A model generated the notes under the pieces. That model was given only the letters and a program-made list of their open reading frames with translations, ran no database searches and was not told the origin of the DNA. Shown one piece after another: positions 8,065-15,580 of a stretch of 37,426 bases of DNA. Positions within the stretch are counted from its first letter, which is position 1; every line of letters begins with the position of its first letter. Origin of the DNA: Bacillota bacterium (GTDB lineage Bacteria > Bacillota > Clostridia > Lachnospirales > WQUN01); assembly GCA_009782085.1 (NCBI GenBank), contig WQUN01000260.1:1-37426 (forward strand), in the 5' to 3' direction. A program made the position numbers and the translations under genes.

Positions 8065-8307
8065 CTAACACTCCCCCCGCCTGATAATCAAATGCGCGGT
8101 AGATTCCAGAATTTCCTGATATTTATTGATATCCTCCTCGTCAAAACCGGAAATATCGCTCTATTGATACTCCGGCAAAAAACATGCGGCCGACTTAAAC
8201 CCGCCGGCGACCGGTTTCTCAATATATACCTTTACCCTTTCGCCGTCGAGCAAATCGGAGTGGACAATCTCGGTATTGTCGTTTAATTGCAGGAACGGGT
8301 ACATCAT
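8065..8307 (-). pseudogene. Small conserved gene interrupted by an in-frame amber codon
   Basis: From ATG-ATG at 8307-8302, with a GGAGGAG site upstream, an 80-codon frame reads MMYPFLQLNDNTEIVHSDLL..., through a TAG at 8163-8161 (codon 49), then continues in frame with SDISGFDEEDINKYQEILE... to a TAG at 8067-8065. The product resembles a family of roughly 80-residue Clostridia proteins that, as I remember it, carry Trp at the interrupted position, so TAG probably arose from TGG by one base change. The function of that family is unknown to me. It is most likely a pseudogene; readthrough is possible but unsupported. Confidence 0.65.
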
Positions 8308-8353
8308 AAGCTCATCTCCTCCAAGCACAATGACAAAACCTCACGTTATCGGC

Positions 8354-10015
8354 TCACTCCACCGACACGATAAAATCATAGACCGGCTGCCCGCCGTCAT
8401 ACAGCTCCAGCTCGGATTCCTGATACTTCTCCCGCACATAATCCGCCAGCGTCCCGGCGTCGGCCTCCGACACGCCCTCGCCGTAGTAGAGGCTGACGAC
8501 GTCCCCGCCGTCCCTGAGCATGACGTCCAGAAGCTCCTCGACCGCCGGCTCGCGCTCCGAGTTGACGGCGGCTATTTCGCCGTCGAGGATGCAGATATAG
8601 TCCCCCTCGCGGATGTCCTTTCCGCCGATTCGCGCGTCGCGCACGGCCCGCGTGACCTGCCCCGTTTTGACCTGGCCCAGGCTCTTTGTCATCTCGGAGA
8701 CGTTGGACTCCGCGTCCGCCGACGGCATGTAGCTGACCATGGCCGCCAGGCCCTGCGGGATCGTTTTGGACGGCGCGACGAACGCCTTTTTGCCCTGGCA
8801 GAGGGACGCGGCCTGCTGCGCGGCCAGGACGATGTTGCCGTTGTTCGGCAGGACTATCACGGCGTCGGCGTCCACGCGCCCGATCGCGTCCAGGATGTCC
8901 TCCGCGCTCGGGTTCATCGTCTGCCCGCCCTCGACCACCTCGTCCGCGCCCAGGCTTATGAAAAGGTCGCGGAAACCCGCACCGGAGGCGACCGCCACGA
9001 CGCCCAGCGGGCTGTGCTTGGATTTGGGGCGCGGCTCCGGCTTTTTGGCGGAAAAATTGATCAGCGTGGTGTGCTGGAGGCGCATGTTCTCGATCTTTAT
9101 GCTGGACAAACTCCCGTAGCGCATGGCCCGCTCCAGGACATTGCCGGGGTGGTTGGTGTGGACGTGGATCTTGACTATCTCCTCGTCGGCCGCGGCCACG
9201 ATGGAATCCCCCAAAGCGCTCAGGAATTCCGTCATCTCGTTTTCGATCTCCTCCGAAGTCCGCTCTCCGGCCTTTATGTCAATGAAAAACTCCGTGCAGT
9301 ACGCGAAACGTATGTCGGCGGACGACATGGCCGCCGCCGTCTGCGCCGGGGCGGACGCCGCTCCCGCGGCTTCCGGCGCGTCGAGGCTTACTTCGGCGTC
9401 CGAGCCGATGACCGACGCCGCGCCCTCGAGAAATACGATCAGCCCCTTGCCGCCGGCGTCCACGACCCCCGCCTGGCGAAGCTCCGCCAGCATTTCGGTC
9501 GTCCGTTCGAGGACGTCGCGCCCGCGCGCGAGCATGTCCCGGATCACGCCCTCGGCGTCCGCGCCGTTTTCCGCGCTTTCCGCCGCCTGTTCGCCCATCT
9601 CCCTGGCGACGGTAAGTATAGTGCCCTCCCTGGGCTTCATGACGGCCTTGTAGGCCGTGTCGGAGGCCTTGCGGAAAGCCTCCGCGAGACGCCGCCCGTC
9701 GGCCAGCCCGACGCCGTCGAGACCCTTGGCGAAGCCCCGGAAAAGCTGGGACAGTATGACTCCGGAGTTGCCCCGCGCGCCCCGGAGCGACCCGTTCGAC
9801 GCGGCTTTGGCCACGTCGCCCGCGTTGGGCGAGGCTGTCTTCCCGGCTTCCTTCGCCGCCGCGATGACGGTCATGGACATGTTGGCCCCGGTGTCCCCGT
9901 CGGGAACCGGAAACACGTTCAGCGCGTCGATGGCGGCCCGCTGCCCGCTGAGCTCGTTTGCCCCGGCGATTATCATCTTCCTGAGTAAATTCCCGTCGAT
10001 GCCAGAAACGCTCAT
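8354..10015 (-). CDS. fakA: Fatty acid kinase FakA (DhaL/DAK2-domain protein, YloV family)
   Basis: The 553-residue protein has the FakA architecture: an N-terminal DhaL-type ATP-binding domain with FPVPDGDTGAN (Asp39, Asp41 as Mg ligands) and GARGNSGVILSQ near residue 80, a middle domain, and a C-terminal DegV-like region (VVAVASGAGFRDLFISLGAD, NNGNIVLAAQQAA). FakA phosphorylates fatty acids held by a FakB protein, feeding them to PlsX/PlsY. No fakB is in the window. A GGAGGAG site precedes the ATG at 10015. It lies 78 bp downstream of the Asp23-family gene, the conserved yloU-yloV arrangement. Confidence 0.94.
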   Translation of the reverse strand: MSVSGIDGNLLRKMIIAGANELSGQRAAIDALNVFPVPDGDTGANMSMTVIAAAKEAGKTASPNAGDVAKAASNGSLRGARGNSGVILSQLFRGFAKGLDGVGLADGRRLAEAFRKASDTAYKAVMKPREGTILTVAREMGEQAAESAENGADAEGVIRDMLARGRDVLERTTEMLAELRQAGVVDAGGKGLIVFLEGAASVIGSDAEVSLDAPEAAGAASAPAQTAAAMSSADIRFAYCTEFFIDIKAGERTSEEIENEMTEFLSALGDSIVAAADEEIVKIHVHTNHPGNVLERAMRYGSLSSIKIENMRLQHTTLINFSAKKPEPRPKSKHSPLGVVAVASGAGFRDLFISLGADEVVEGGQTMNPSAEDILDAIGRVDADAVIVLPNNGNIVLAAQQAASLCQGKKAFVAPSKTIPQGLAAMVSYMPSADAESNVSEMTKSLGQVKTGQVTRAVRDARIGGKDIREGDYICILDGEIAAVNSEREPAVEELLDVMLRDGGDVVSLYYGEGVSEADAGTLADYVREKYQESELELYDGGQPVYDFIVSVE

Positions 10016-10093
10016 TCCCGCTCCTCCATAGGACCGCCCCGAATGGGATCCGGGTCACGTCCTTCATCCGCGCTCTGTTTTTTATCGGCCGCG

Positions 10094-10444
10094 CTATACG
10101 CGAATGCCCTCCACAAATATGTTTATCGACGAGACCGGCACGCCTGCGCTCTCCTCCACGCGGTATTTGACCGCGCTGACGAGGACCTCCGCTATGGCCG
10201 GGATGTTCGTGCCGTATTCGACGATGATGTGAAGGTCTATCGACAGGGAATTGCCGGCCGCGCTCAGCCGGACGCCCTTGGTGAGGCTTTCCATCTTCAG
10301 CAGCTGGACTATCCCGTCCTTGACGTTTTTGGCGGCCATGCCCACTATGCCGAAGCAGCCCATGACGGCGTAGCCCGCTATCCGCGCGATGACCTCGTTT
10401 TCGATCGTGATTGAGCCGTACTCGTTTACGGTTTTTGACGGCAT
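10094..10444 (-). CDS. Asp23/Gls24 family protein (YloU-like)
   Basis: The 116-residue product is an Asp23/Gls24 envelope-stress-type protein, with GSITIENEVIARIAGYAVMGCFGIVGMA, GVRLSAAGNSLSIDLHIIVEYGTNIPAIAE and VSSINIFVEGIRV. In Staphylococcus, Asp23 is membrane-associated through partners; the YloU subgroup is simply a conserved neighbour of fakA, as here. The open frame extends to 10585 but would run through a family A repeat. The ATG at 10444 has an AGGGGG site upstream and the normal family N-terminus, so it is preferred. Confidence 0.92.
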   Translation of the reverse strand: MPSKTVNEYGSITIENEVIARIAGYAVMGCFGIVGMAAKNVKDGIVQLLKMESLTKGVRLSAAGNSLSIDLHIIVEYGTNIPAIAEVLVSAVKYRVEESAGVPVSSINIFVEGIRV

Positions 10445-10470
10445 AAAGAAACCCCCTCTCCAGGGATTGG

Positions 10471-10539
10471 TATACCGGAATGCGAAAACATCAGCTTCCT
10501 TTGTCGCGTCGCCGGCAAATGTTTTCAGCGTCCGGAATA
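10471..10539. repeat. Family A palindromic repeat, short form (copy A4)
   Basis: About 69 bp running from TATACCGGAATGCGAAAACA to a CCGGA-type right end, with imperfect inverted arms (ACATCAGC/GCAAATGT cores) but no large central hairpin. It matches the short copy at 21996-22050 in opposite orientation. It lies immediately upstream of the Asp23-family gene and may supply or disrupt its 5' leader. From 10540 to 10652 I see no gene and no clear structure. Confidence 0.75.
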
Positions 10540-10652
10540 GCCAAGAGGCTGAATATATTGTATCAGGAACCGGCGTTTTCGGCAACCGACAAACGGAAGC
10601 CGGGCGCGGCGATTTTTCGCGGGAAAAAGATATTCCGGTTGTGCAGGGGCGG

Positions 10653-10759
10653 TTATTAATCGGAGTGCGAAAACATTAGCCTCCTCTGTCGCCGATTCGC
10701 CGCTGAAACGTTCGGCGAATCGGCTCGCCGTCGGCAAATGTTTTCTGCATCCGGTATAA
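10653..10759. repeat. Family A palindromic repeat, long form (copy A1)
   Basis: About 107 bp. The left arm is CGGAGTGCGAAAACATTAGC and the right arm ends CTGCATCCGGTATAA. The centre is a strong hairpin, GCCGATTCGCCG / CGGCGAATCGGC, around a CTGAAACG loop. It is nearly identical to the copies at 25131-25234 and 36404-36508. The left terminus is degenerate (TTATTAAT instead of TTATACC). The inverted similarity continues a few bases outward (GCGGTTAT / ATAACCGC). MITE-like; no coding capacity. Confidence 0.85.
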
Positions 10760-10813
10760 CCGCCCGCAAACGCGCAGAGAAGGTTAATAACCTCCCCGCA
10801 GGCAACCTCTGTA

Positions 10814-10884
10814 TGTCATCCTGAGCGAAGCGAAGGATCTTAAAAAGCCAAAACATAAGATTCTTCGCTCCGCTCAGAATGACA
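10814..10884. repeat. Family B hairpin repeat (copy B1)
   Basis: Inverted repeat of TGTCATCCTGAGCGAAGCGA with TCGCTCCGCTCAGAATGACA, spanning 71 bp with AAGGATCTT / AAGATTCTT inner arms. Similar hairpins are widespread in intergenic DNA of many Bacillota and Chloroflexota. It lies in the gene-free stretch between the Asp23-family gene and lgt. Confidence 0.85.
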
Positions 10885-10914
10885 AAAAGAGTATAGAGTA
10901 TAGAGGTTACTATA

Positions 10915-10943
10915 TGTAGGGCGGGGGCTCTGCTCCCGCCGTT
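10915..10943. repeat. Family C GC-rich repeat (copy C1, single arm)
   Basis: GTAGGGCGGGGGCTCTGCTC followed by CCGCC forms a short GC hairpin (GGCGGGGGC / GCTCCCGCC). It matches one arm of the larger copies at 21928, 24857 and 29033. The second arm is missing here. Confidence 0.7.
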
Positions 10944-10958
10944 TTCGACATTCCCAAA

Positions 10959-11090
10959 TTATTCCGCGTCTCCGGGAAGTTTATGACCGCCGTTCAGGCC
11001 ATTGTTTTCGCTCCCGGCTTCACCCGCGCCCGGCCCTTCGCCGTTGCCCTCGTCCTGCTCTTTGCCTTCGTCCCGGCCCGTGTCCTGTCC
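10959..11090 (-). other. Stranded 3' continuation of the lgt repeat tail
   Basis: Directly after the lgt stop (TAA at 11093-11091) the same frame stays open for 43 codons and ends at a TAA (10961-10959). It continues the same Gly/Asp/Glu-rich repeat style (GQDTGRDEGKEQDEGNGEG...). The simplest reading is that the lgt stop arose from CAA to TAA and that the tail was once about 44 residues longer. The coding bias of this stretch supports a former coding role. Confidence 0.6.
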
Positions 11091-12194
11091 TTAGCCCTTG
11101 CCACGACCCATATCCAGTTTTTCATCGTTATCCTCGTTCCGGCCCGCGTCCTGTTCTTCGCTCTTGCCCTCGTCCCGGCCCGTACCCTGTTCTTCGCCTT
11201 CGCCCTCGTCCCGGCCCGCGTCCTGTTCTTCGCTCTTGCCCTCGTCCCGGTCCGCGTTTTCGTCCGCCTCCGCGTCCCGGCTTTTATCCCTGTCCGCGCC
11301 CCAGTTTATAAGCTCTACGCCCGCGCCCGTCCCGGCGTCCCTAACGGCACCGGCTCTCTTTCTGCGCCAGAGGAACACTAAAACCCCGCCGACCACGAGG
11401 ATCACGGAAAAAACCTGGGAAGCCGGCACCCCGGTGTGCCCGATTATGAGCTGGTCTGTCCTCATGCCCTCTATGAAAAACCTGCCGAAACCGTAGGCGA
11501 TCAGGTACAGCAGAGTGACCTCGCCGTAGACCTTCCGCTTCCGCGTGAAGAATATCAGCAGCAGAAACACAGCCAGATTCCAGACGGACTCGTACAAAAA
11601 AGTAGGATGTACTTGAATATATTCCGCGCCGCCGGCCGTTATGACGCGGTCCAGAACAGACTTCGGGACGGTCCCCGCCTGGTTCGCCAGATAGCGCATC
11701 GCGAAAACGGAGTCCGTGTATCCGCCGAAGGCCTCCCTGTTGAAAAAATTCCCCCAGCGGCCTATGGCCTGGCCGATGATCAGGCCGGGGATGGCCGTGT
11801 CCGCGAAAAGCCAGAAATTCAGCTTCTTTACCTTGGTATAAATGACGCCGGTCGCGAACGCGCCGATCACCCCGCCGTAGATCGCCAGCCCGCCCTCGCG
11901 CAGCGCGAACACCTTCAGCAGGTTGTTTTTATACTCGTCCCAGGCGAAGACGACGTAGTACAGCCTCGCGCAGACGATGCTCCCGATCAGCGCGAAGAAC
12001 AGGAAGTCCAGGTAGAGCTCGGGGGACTGGCCCGACCGCTTCGCCCGCACGCAGGCGGCGGCCGTCCCCGCGATAACCCCCAGGACCAAGGTTATGCCGT
12101 ACCAGTAGATCTCCAGGCCGCCTATCGAAAACGCCGCCCTGGACAAATGCTGGATAGTGATCCCCAAATGCGGGAAAACGACTTCCGGGCTCAT
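11091..12194 (-). CDS. lgt: Prolipoprotein diacylglyceryl transferase with acidic repeat tail
   Basis: Residues 1 to about 285 are a membrane-embedded Lgt, which transfers diacylglycerol from phosphatidylglycerol to the lipobox cysteine of prolipoproteins. It has multiple hydrophobic helices, REGGLAIYGGVIGA (about 99-111) and the signature IGRWGNFFNREAFG (about 144-157). Residues 290-367 are an unusual extension of roughly 12-residue repeats (RDEGKSEEQDAG and variants at 316-363), encoded by 36-bp DNA repeats. The tail would lie on one side of the membrane as a disordered charged domain. The frame continues past the stop with the same repeats. An AAGGGGGG site precedes the ATG at 12194. Confidence 0.94.
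   Translation of the reverse strand: MSPEVVFPHLGITIQHLSRAAFSIGGLEIYWYGITLVLGVIAGTAAACVRAKRSGQSPELYLDFLFFALIGSIVCARLYYVVFAWDEYKNNLLKVFALREGGLAIYGGVIGAFATGVIYTKVKKLNFWLFADTAIPGLIIGQAIGRWGNFFNREAFGGYTDSVFAMRYLANQAGTVPKSVLDRVITAGGAEYIQVHPTFLYESVWNLAVFLLLIFFTRKRKVYGEVTLLYLIAYGFGRFFIEGMRTDQLIIGHTGVPASQVFSVILVVGGVLVFLWRRKRAGAVRDAGTGAGVELINWGADRDKSRDAEADENADRDEGKSEEQDAGRDEGEGEEQGTGRDEGKSEEQDAGRNEDNDEKLDMGRGKG
11106..11252 (-). repeat. 36-bp tandem coding repeat in the lgt tail
   Basis: About four 36-bp units, each encoding RDEGKSEEQDAG-like 12-mers; units at about 11106-11252 differ by a few substitutions. A partial unit lies beyond the stop codon at about 11050-11090. The repeat length is a multiple of three, so copy-number change alters tail length without a frameshift. 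Confidence 0.8.
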
Positions 12195-12270
12195 TTGTAT
12201 ACCCCCCTTGAATTGAATTGACTTGAGTTCAAACGGAAAGACAAATATCCGCGTGCAAATCTTCGTTTTT

Positions 12271-13596
12271 TTAGCTTTGCCTGTTTTTTGGAACTATCAT
12301 CGACAAGGCGCAGTTTTCCTCCAGATAGTGCCCCCGGAGCCGCTCGTCCACGGCCTCCGCCGTGACGTTCTCATAGCTGTCCGCCAGGTCGAACAGGTCG
12401 CGGCCCAGCGTGAAAAGCTCCGCCTGCGTCCCCGCGACCCAGTCTATGGCGTTGAACCCGGCCGTCAGCCGCCCGATATGCTTGCGCTTGACCGTCTCGA
12501 AGCGGTTCCTGTCGATGCCCTCGTTTTTCAGGCGGGCTATTTCGCCGAGGATCATCTCTTTGGCCCTCTCCGGCTCGCGGGAGGCCCCCGAAAACAGGCT
12601 CACCCCGAAGTAACCGCCGCCGGCGTAGTCCGCGTGGAAGCTCCCGTCGATGACGCCCTCGTTGTACATCCGCTCGTACAGCGGGGAGCTCGGCCCGGCC
12701 GCCGCGTCCGCCAGAATCTTGTACGCGGCGATCTTGTCCGTGAGGGAGGACGCCGGGTCAAAATCCCTGTCCTTGAAGCCGAGCCCGAACACGGGCAAGG
12801 CCACGTCGAGGGCCTTTTCGGCGTAGTCCCGGCGGACGGGCGAATCGTCCGGAAGATTCGGAACGCGCTCCCCGGATGCATGGGCGGGCAGTTCCGAATA
12901 CGGACGCGCTTCATGTCCGTATTCGGAACGACCAGCCCCGCCCTGGGCCCCTTCGCCGAAGCATTCCGCGCAGATTTTCTCGGCCTCGCCGCCGTCCACG
13001 TCTCCGGCGCAGACCAGCGCCATGTTGGACGGCACGTAAAACCCCTGATAATACCTGTATAAAACGTCTTTGTCTATTTTTCGTATCGAATCGACGCTTC
13101 CCGCTATGTCCGCGCTGACGAGACTGTCCCCGTAGAGCAGGTTCTGGAGGTTCATGTAGAGCCGCCAATGGGCGTTGTCCTCGTACATGTCGATTTCCTG
13201 GGAAATTATACCTTTCTCCTTCTCCACGTTTTCGTCGGTGAAGAAGGGTTCGCGGACGAGCCGCGCCAAAAGCCTCAGGTTTTCGTAAAAATTGTCGATA
13301 CAGGTGAAATAGTAGGCCGTGACCGTGAAATTTGTGTAGGCGTTCACGTCGGCCCCGTTTTTCATGAACGCGTCGTACATGTTAAGCTCGGGGTCCTCGA
13401 ACATCTTGTGCTCCATGAAATGGGCGACGCCGTCCGGCGGCGGCTCCTGCCCGCCAAGCCTGTCCGCCGAGCCGTATTTTACTACAAACGCGGCCTGTTT
13501 TTCAACATATTCCTTTTTAGGTATCACGAAGCATTTCAATCCGTTCCGAAGCTCCGCGCCGTATAGATATTCGCCCGTCAAACCGTTCCGTCTCAT
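12271..13596 (-). CDS. ymfH: M16 family zinc peptidase, EF-P modification-associated (YmfH)
   Basis: The 441-residue protein is an M16 (pitrilysin-type) peptidase with an intact inverted zinc motif HFMEH (residues 59-63) and the downstream VEKEKGIISQEIDMYEDN stretch that supplies the third ligand region. It corresponds to YmfH, which with its inactive partner YmfF is associated with EF-P 5-aminopentanol modification in Bacillus; the exact reaction of the pair is not established. Its ATG overlaps the ymfF stop (ATGA) and has a GAGGAGG site, so the two are coupled. Lgt follows 76 bp downstream. Confidence 0.88.
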   Translation of the reverse strand: MRRNGLTGEYLYGAELRNGLKCFVIPKKEYVEKQAAFVVKYGSADRLGGQEPPPDGVAHFMEHKMFEDPELNMYDAFMKNGADVNAYTNFTVTAYYFTCIDNFYENLRLLARLVREPFFTDENVEKEKGIISQEIDMYEDNAHWRLYMNLQNLLYGDSLVSADIAGSVDSIRKIDKDVLYRYYQGFYVPSNMALVCAGDVDGGEAEKICAECFGEGAQGGAGRSEYGHEARPYSELPAHASGERVPNLPDDSPVRRDYAEKALDVALPVFGLGFKDRDFDPASSLTDKIAAYKILADAAAGPSSPLYERMYNEGVIDGSFHADYAGGGYFGVSLFSGASREPERAKEMILGEIARLKNEGIDRNRFETVKRKHIGRLTAGFNAIDWVAGTQAELFTLGRDLFDLADSYENVTAEAVDERLRGHYLEENCALSMIVPKNRQS

Positions 13597-14858
13597 TGCG
13601 AAGCCTCCTCTCCGGTCCGGCCGTCCTTGCCGCGGTCTTTGCCGGACATCAGGTATACCGTGTCCGCGGCCGCGGACGACAGCGAATCCAGCACGTCGCC
13701 GACGGTGATCCCGTTGAGCCTGTTCACGACGTCGTCCAGGGAATCCTTCTCCCGCAGCATCGACTGGGCGGCCTGGTAGTCCAGCACCGCCGAGGGGTAG
13801 TCCTGGAGGCTCCGGTACTTTTTGGTCAGCGCGGACTTCGCGTTCGCCAGGTCCTCTTCGGTGATTTCGCCCGACTTTATCTTCTCTATCTCCCGCGTGA
13901 TCATCCCGGCCGCCTCCTCGAGCTTATCCGTGGACACGCCGGACTGTATCAGCATGATAGACTTGAACCTGTAAAGAACGGAGCCTACCGTGTAGCAGAG
14001 GCTGTTCTTCTCGCGCAGGCTGGAGAACAGTTTGGAATTCGCCCCGCCGCCGATTATCTCGTTGGCGGTCTGGAGAGCGTAGAAACGCTTGCCGGTGGGC
14101 TCGACGCCGCATCTTAGGCCCATGCAGAGCCTGCCCTGCGTCGCGTCTGCCTCCTCTTTCACGGTTTTGACCTCGCCGGAGGCGGTCCTTATCTCCGCGT
14201 CAGGGATGCCGATAGTCTCTCCGCCGGGGAGATCGAAAATTTCGCGGATCCGCCGTTCCAGTTCCCCGCCGTCCAGATCGCCTACGCAGACGAAGTCCGC
14301 CGGGGATTCGGAGAGAGCTTGCCTCCAGCCGGCGAGCAGGCTTTCGCCGGAAATGCCGTCCAGATCCTCCGCGAAGCCGTCCCCGGGTATGCCGAAGGGC
14401 TCCTCCGCGCACATCTCCCCGAGGCACCTGAACCTGGCGTATTCGGCCTTGCTGTTTATCCTGGCGGCTATGTCCGCCCGGAGGTTTTCCTTTTCCCCGG
14501 CGACGATTTCCGGGAGAAACGCGCCGTCCCGCTCCAGCGGGCGAAGCATGTATTCCCCCAAAAGCTCCAGGCTCCTGTAGAAATTGCCGTCTTTCGGAAC
14601 CGCCTCGAGGAAGAACTGCAAAATCTGCCGCTCGCCCTTCTTGACGGCCTGCGCGCCGAAAAGGCTGCCGTACAGATCCTCCTCGGCGAGCCTCATGCCC
14701 TGGAGGGAGGGATATTTGGCGCAGCCGCGCCGCAGAACGCCCGGCAGCAGCGCGTTCCGGGTGACCTCGTCCCGGCGGAGCGGCCGGTGGACCAGAGCGC
14801 ACAGGACGGCGGTCTTGAATTTCGCGGAGGGGATGAATTTTATGCTGACAGAGGACAA
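13593..14858 (-). CDS. ymfF: M16-like inactive peptidase, EF-P modification-associated (YmfF)
   Basis: The 421-residue protein has the M16 fold (ANEIIGGGANSKLFSSLREKNSLCYTVGS is the typical C-terminal-domain motif) but lacks the HxxEH zinc site, as expected for YmfF. It presumably pairs with YmfH to form one chamber, as in other two-subunit M16 enzymes. The start is TTG at 14858, with AAAGG about 9 nt upstream; no in-frame ATG fits the family N-terminus better. Only 40 bp separate it from the PIN toxin gene upstream. Confidence 0.87.
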   Translation of the reverse strand: MSSVSIKFIPSAKFKTAVLCALVHRPLRRDEVTRNALLPGVLRRGCAKYPSLQGMRLAEEDLYGSLFGAQAVKKGERQILQFFLEAVPKDGNFYRSLELLGEYMLRPLERDGAFLPEIVAGEKENLRADIAARINSKAEYARFRCLGEMCAEEPFGIPGDGFAEDLDGISGESLLAGWRQALSESPADFVCVGDLDGGELERRIREIFDLPGGETIGIPDAEIRTASGEVKTVKEEADATQGRLCMGLRCGVEPTGKRFYALQTANEIIGGGANSKLFSSLREKNSLCYTVGSVLYRFKSIMLIQSGVSTDKLEEAAGMITREIEKIKSGEITEEDLANAKSALTKKYRSLQDYPSAVLDYQAAQSMLREKDSLDDVVNRLNGITVGDVLDSLSSAAADTVYLMSGKDRGKDGRTGEEASQ

Positions 14859-14898
14859 AAAACCACGCCTTTCGGATAGGGAATATCACACGGTATAA

Positions 14899-15300
14899 TT
14901 ATTCCATATACTCCGCAATAAATTCCGTAACCGTCATAATTTCGGGTTTTTCGACTTCGACGCCGATGAAATCCTTATCACCGGTGATAAGTATGTCTAC
15001 ATTTTCCAGCATAGCGGTGTAAAGAACAGGGTAGTCACATTTATCTCTGATTTGAAATAATCCCGGCGGCGTGTTTTTTGGCGTATAGGCGAGCGAAAAG
15101 GACAACGTTGTCAGAAATTCGTCCAACTCGCCGGCCATTCCTGGGAATTTTACATCTACGACATCCCGCAGTTCTTCCACGACATAAGTTGATAGCACCA
15201 GTTCATGATACGAGACGATGTAATCTATCATATAGTAAATTTTTCCGCTTTGAAAAACAAAAGCCGAAACAAGGATATTGGTGTCAAGCATCACACGCAT
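14899..15300 (-). CDS. PIN-domain toxin (putative RNase of a type II TA pair)
   Basis: The 133-residue product is a PIN-domain protein: VMLDTNILVSAF near the N-terminus with the first catalytic Asp, VVEELRDVV, a CDYPVLYTAM segment and ITGDKDF with the last acidic residue. PIN toxins cut RNA with Mg or Mn. The ATG at 15300 lies inside the 3' end of the AbrB-type antitoxin gene (17-bp overlap), the usual antitoxin-first arrangement. Its AT content is higher than its neighbours, consistent with a mobile TA module inserted between the ymfFH and DUF362 genes. Confidence 0.88.
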   Translation of the reverse strand: MRVMLDTNILVSAFVFQSGKIYYMIDYIVSYHELVLSTYVVEELRDVVDVKFPGMAGELDEFLTTLSFSLAYTPKNTPPGLFQIRDKCDYPVLYTAMLENVDILITGDKDFIGVEVEKPEIMTVTEFIAEYME

Positions 15301-15559
15301 TGCTTTTCTCCCATCTGCCGCGACGAACCTCCTTGACCATGGCCGCCACATCGTCGTCGGTTTCAAGGCCCAGCCTCTCGGCCTCTCCCTCGAACGCTTT
15401 GCCGATTTTTTCGAGGGCCATCATCGTCGGGTTGACTATGACCACGCCTTCCGGATTTTCGATGAACATCAGCTTATCCCCGACCTTGATCCCCAGGCGT
15501 TTGCGTATCGAAACGGGAATGGTGATCTGCCCGTTGCCGGTTACCTTCGCAAGTTCCAA
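15284..15559 (-). CDS. AbrB/SpoVT-type antitoxin
   Basis: The 91-residue protein begins with a swapped-hairpin AbrB DNA-binding domain (KVTGNGQITIPVSIRKRLGIKVGDKLMFIENPEGVVIVNP, residues 5-45), followed by a helical tail that probably wraps the toxin. It overlaps the PIN gene and should repress the operon and neutralise the RNase. The start is TTG at 15559, with a strong GGAGGCGGG site; there is no suitable ATG nearby. It follows DUF362 by 21 bp on the same strand. Confidence 0.9.
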   Translation of the reverse strand: MELAKVTGNGQITIPVSIRKRLGIKVGDKLMFIENPEGVVIVNPTMMALEKIGKAFEGEAERLGLETDDDVAAMVKEVRRGRWEKSNACDA

Positions 15560-15580
15560 TTTTACCCGCCTCCTACGGCT

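Noticed and set aside
8092..8286. 64-residue plus-strand frame
   Set aside because: Opposes the small broken gene on the minus strand, which has a ribosome binding site and conserved-looking sequence.
8276..9988. 570-residue open frame antisense to fakA
   Set aside because: Mirror frame of FakA with no domain and no ribosome binding site; explained by codon bias.
11106..11252. 36-bp repeats considered as a CRISPR array
   Set aside because: Units are directly adjacent with no spacers, are in frame with lgt and vary as coding repeats do.
10983..11381. Hydrophobic repetitive plus-strand frame (VPARVLFFALAL repeats)
   Set aside because: It is the complement of the acidic lgt tail repeats; the minus-strand frame is joined to a real gene.
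13596..14117. Plus-strand frame opposite ymfF
   Set aside because: Shadow without domain support.
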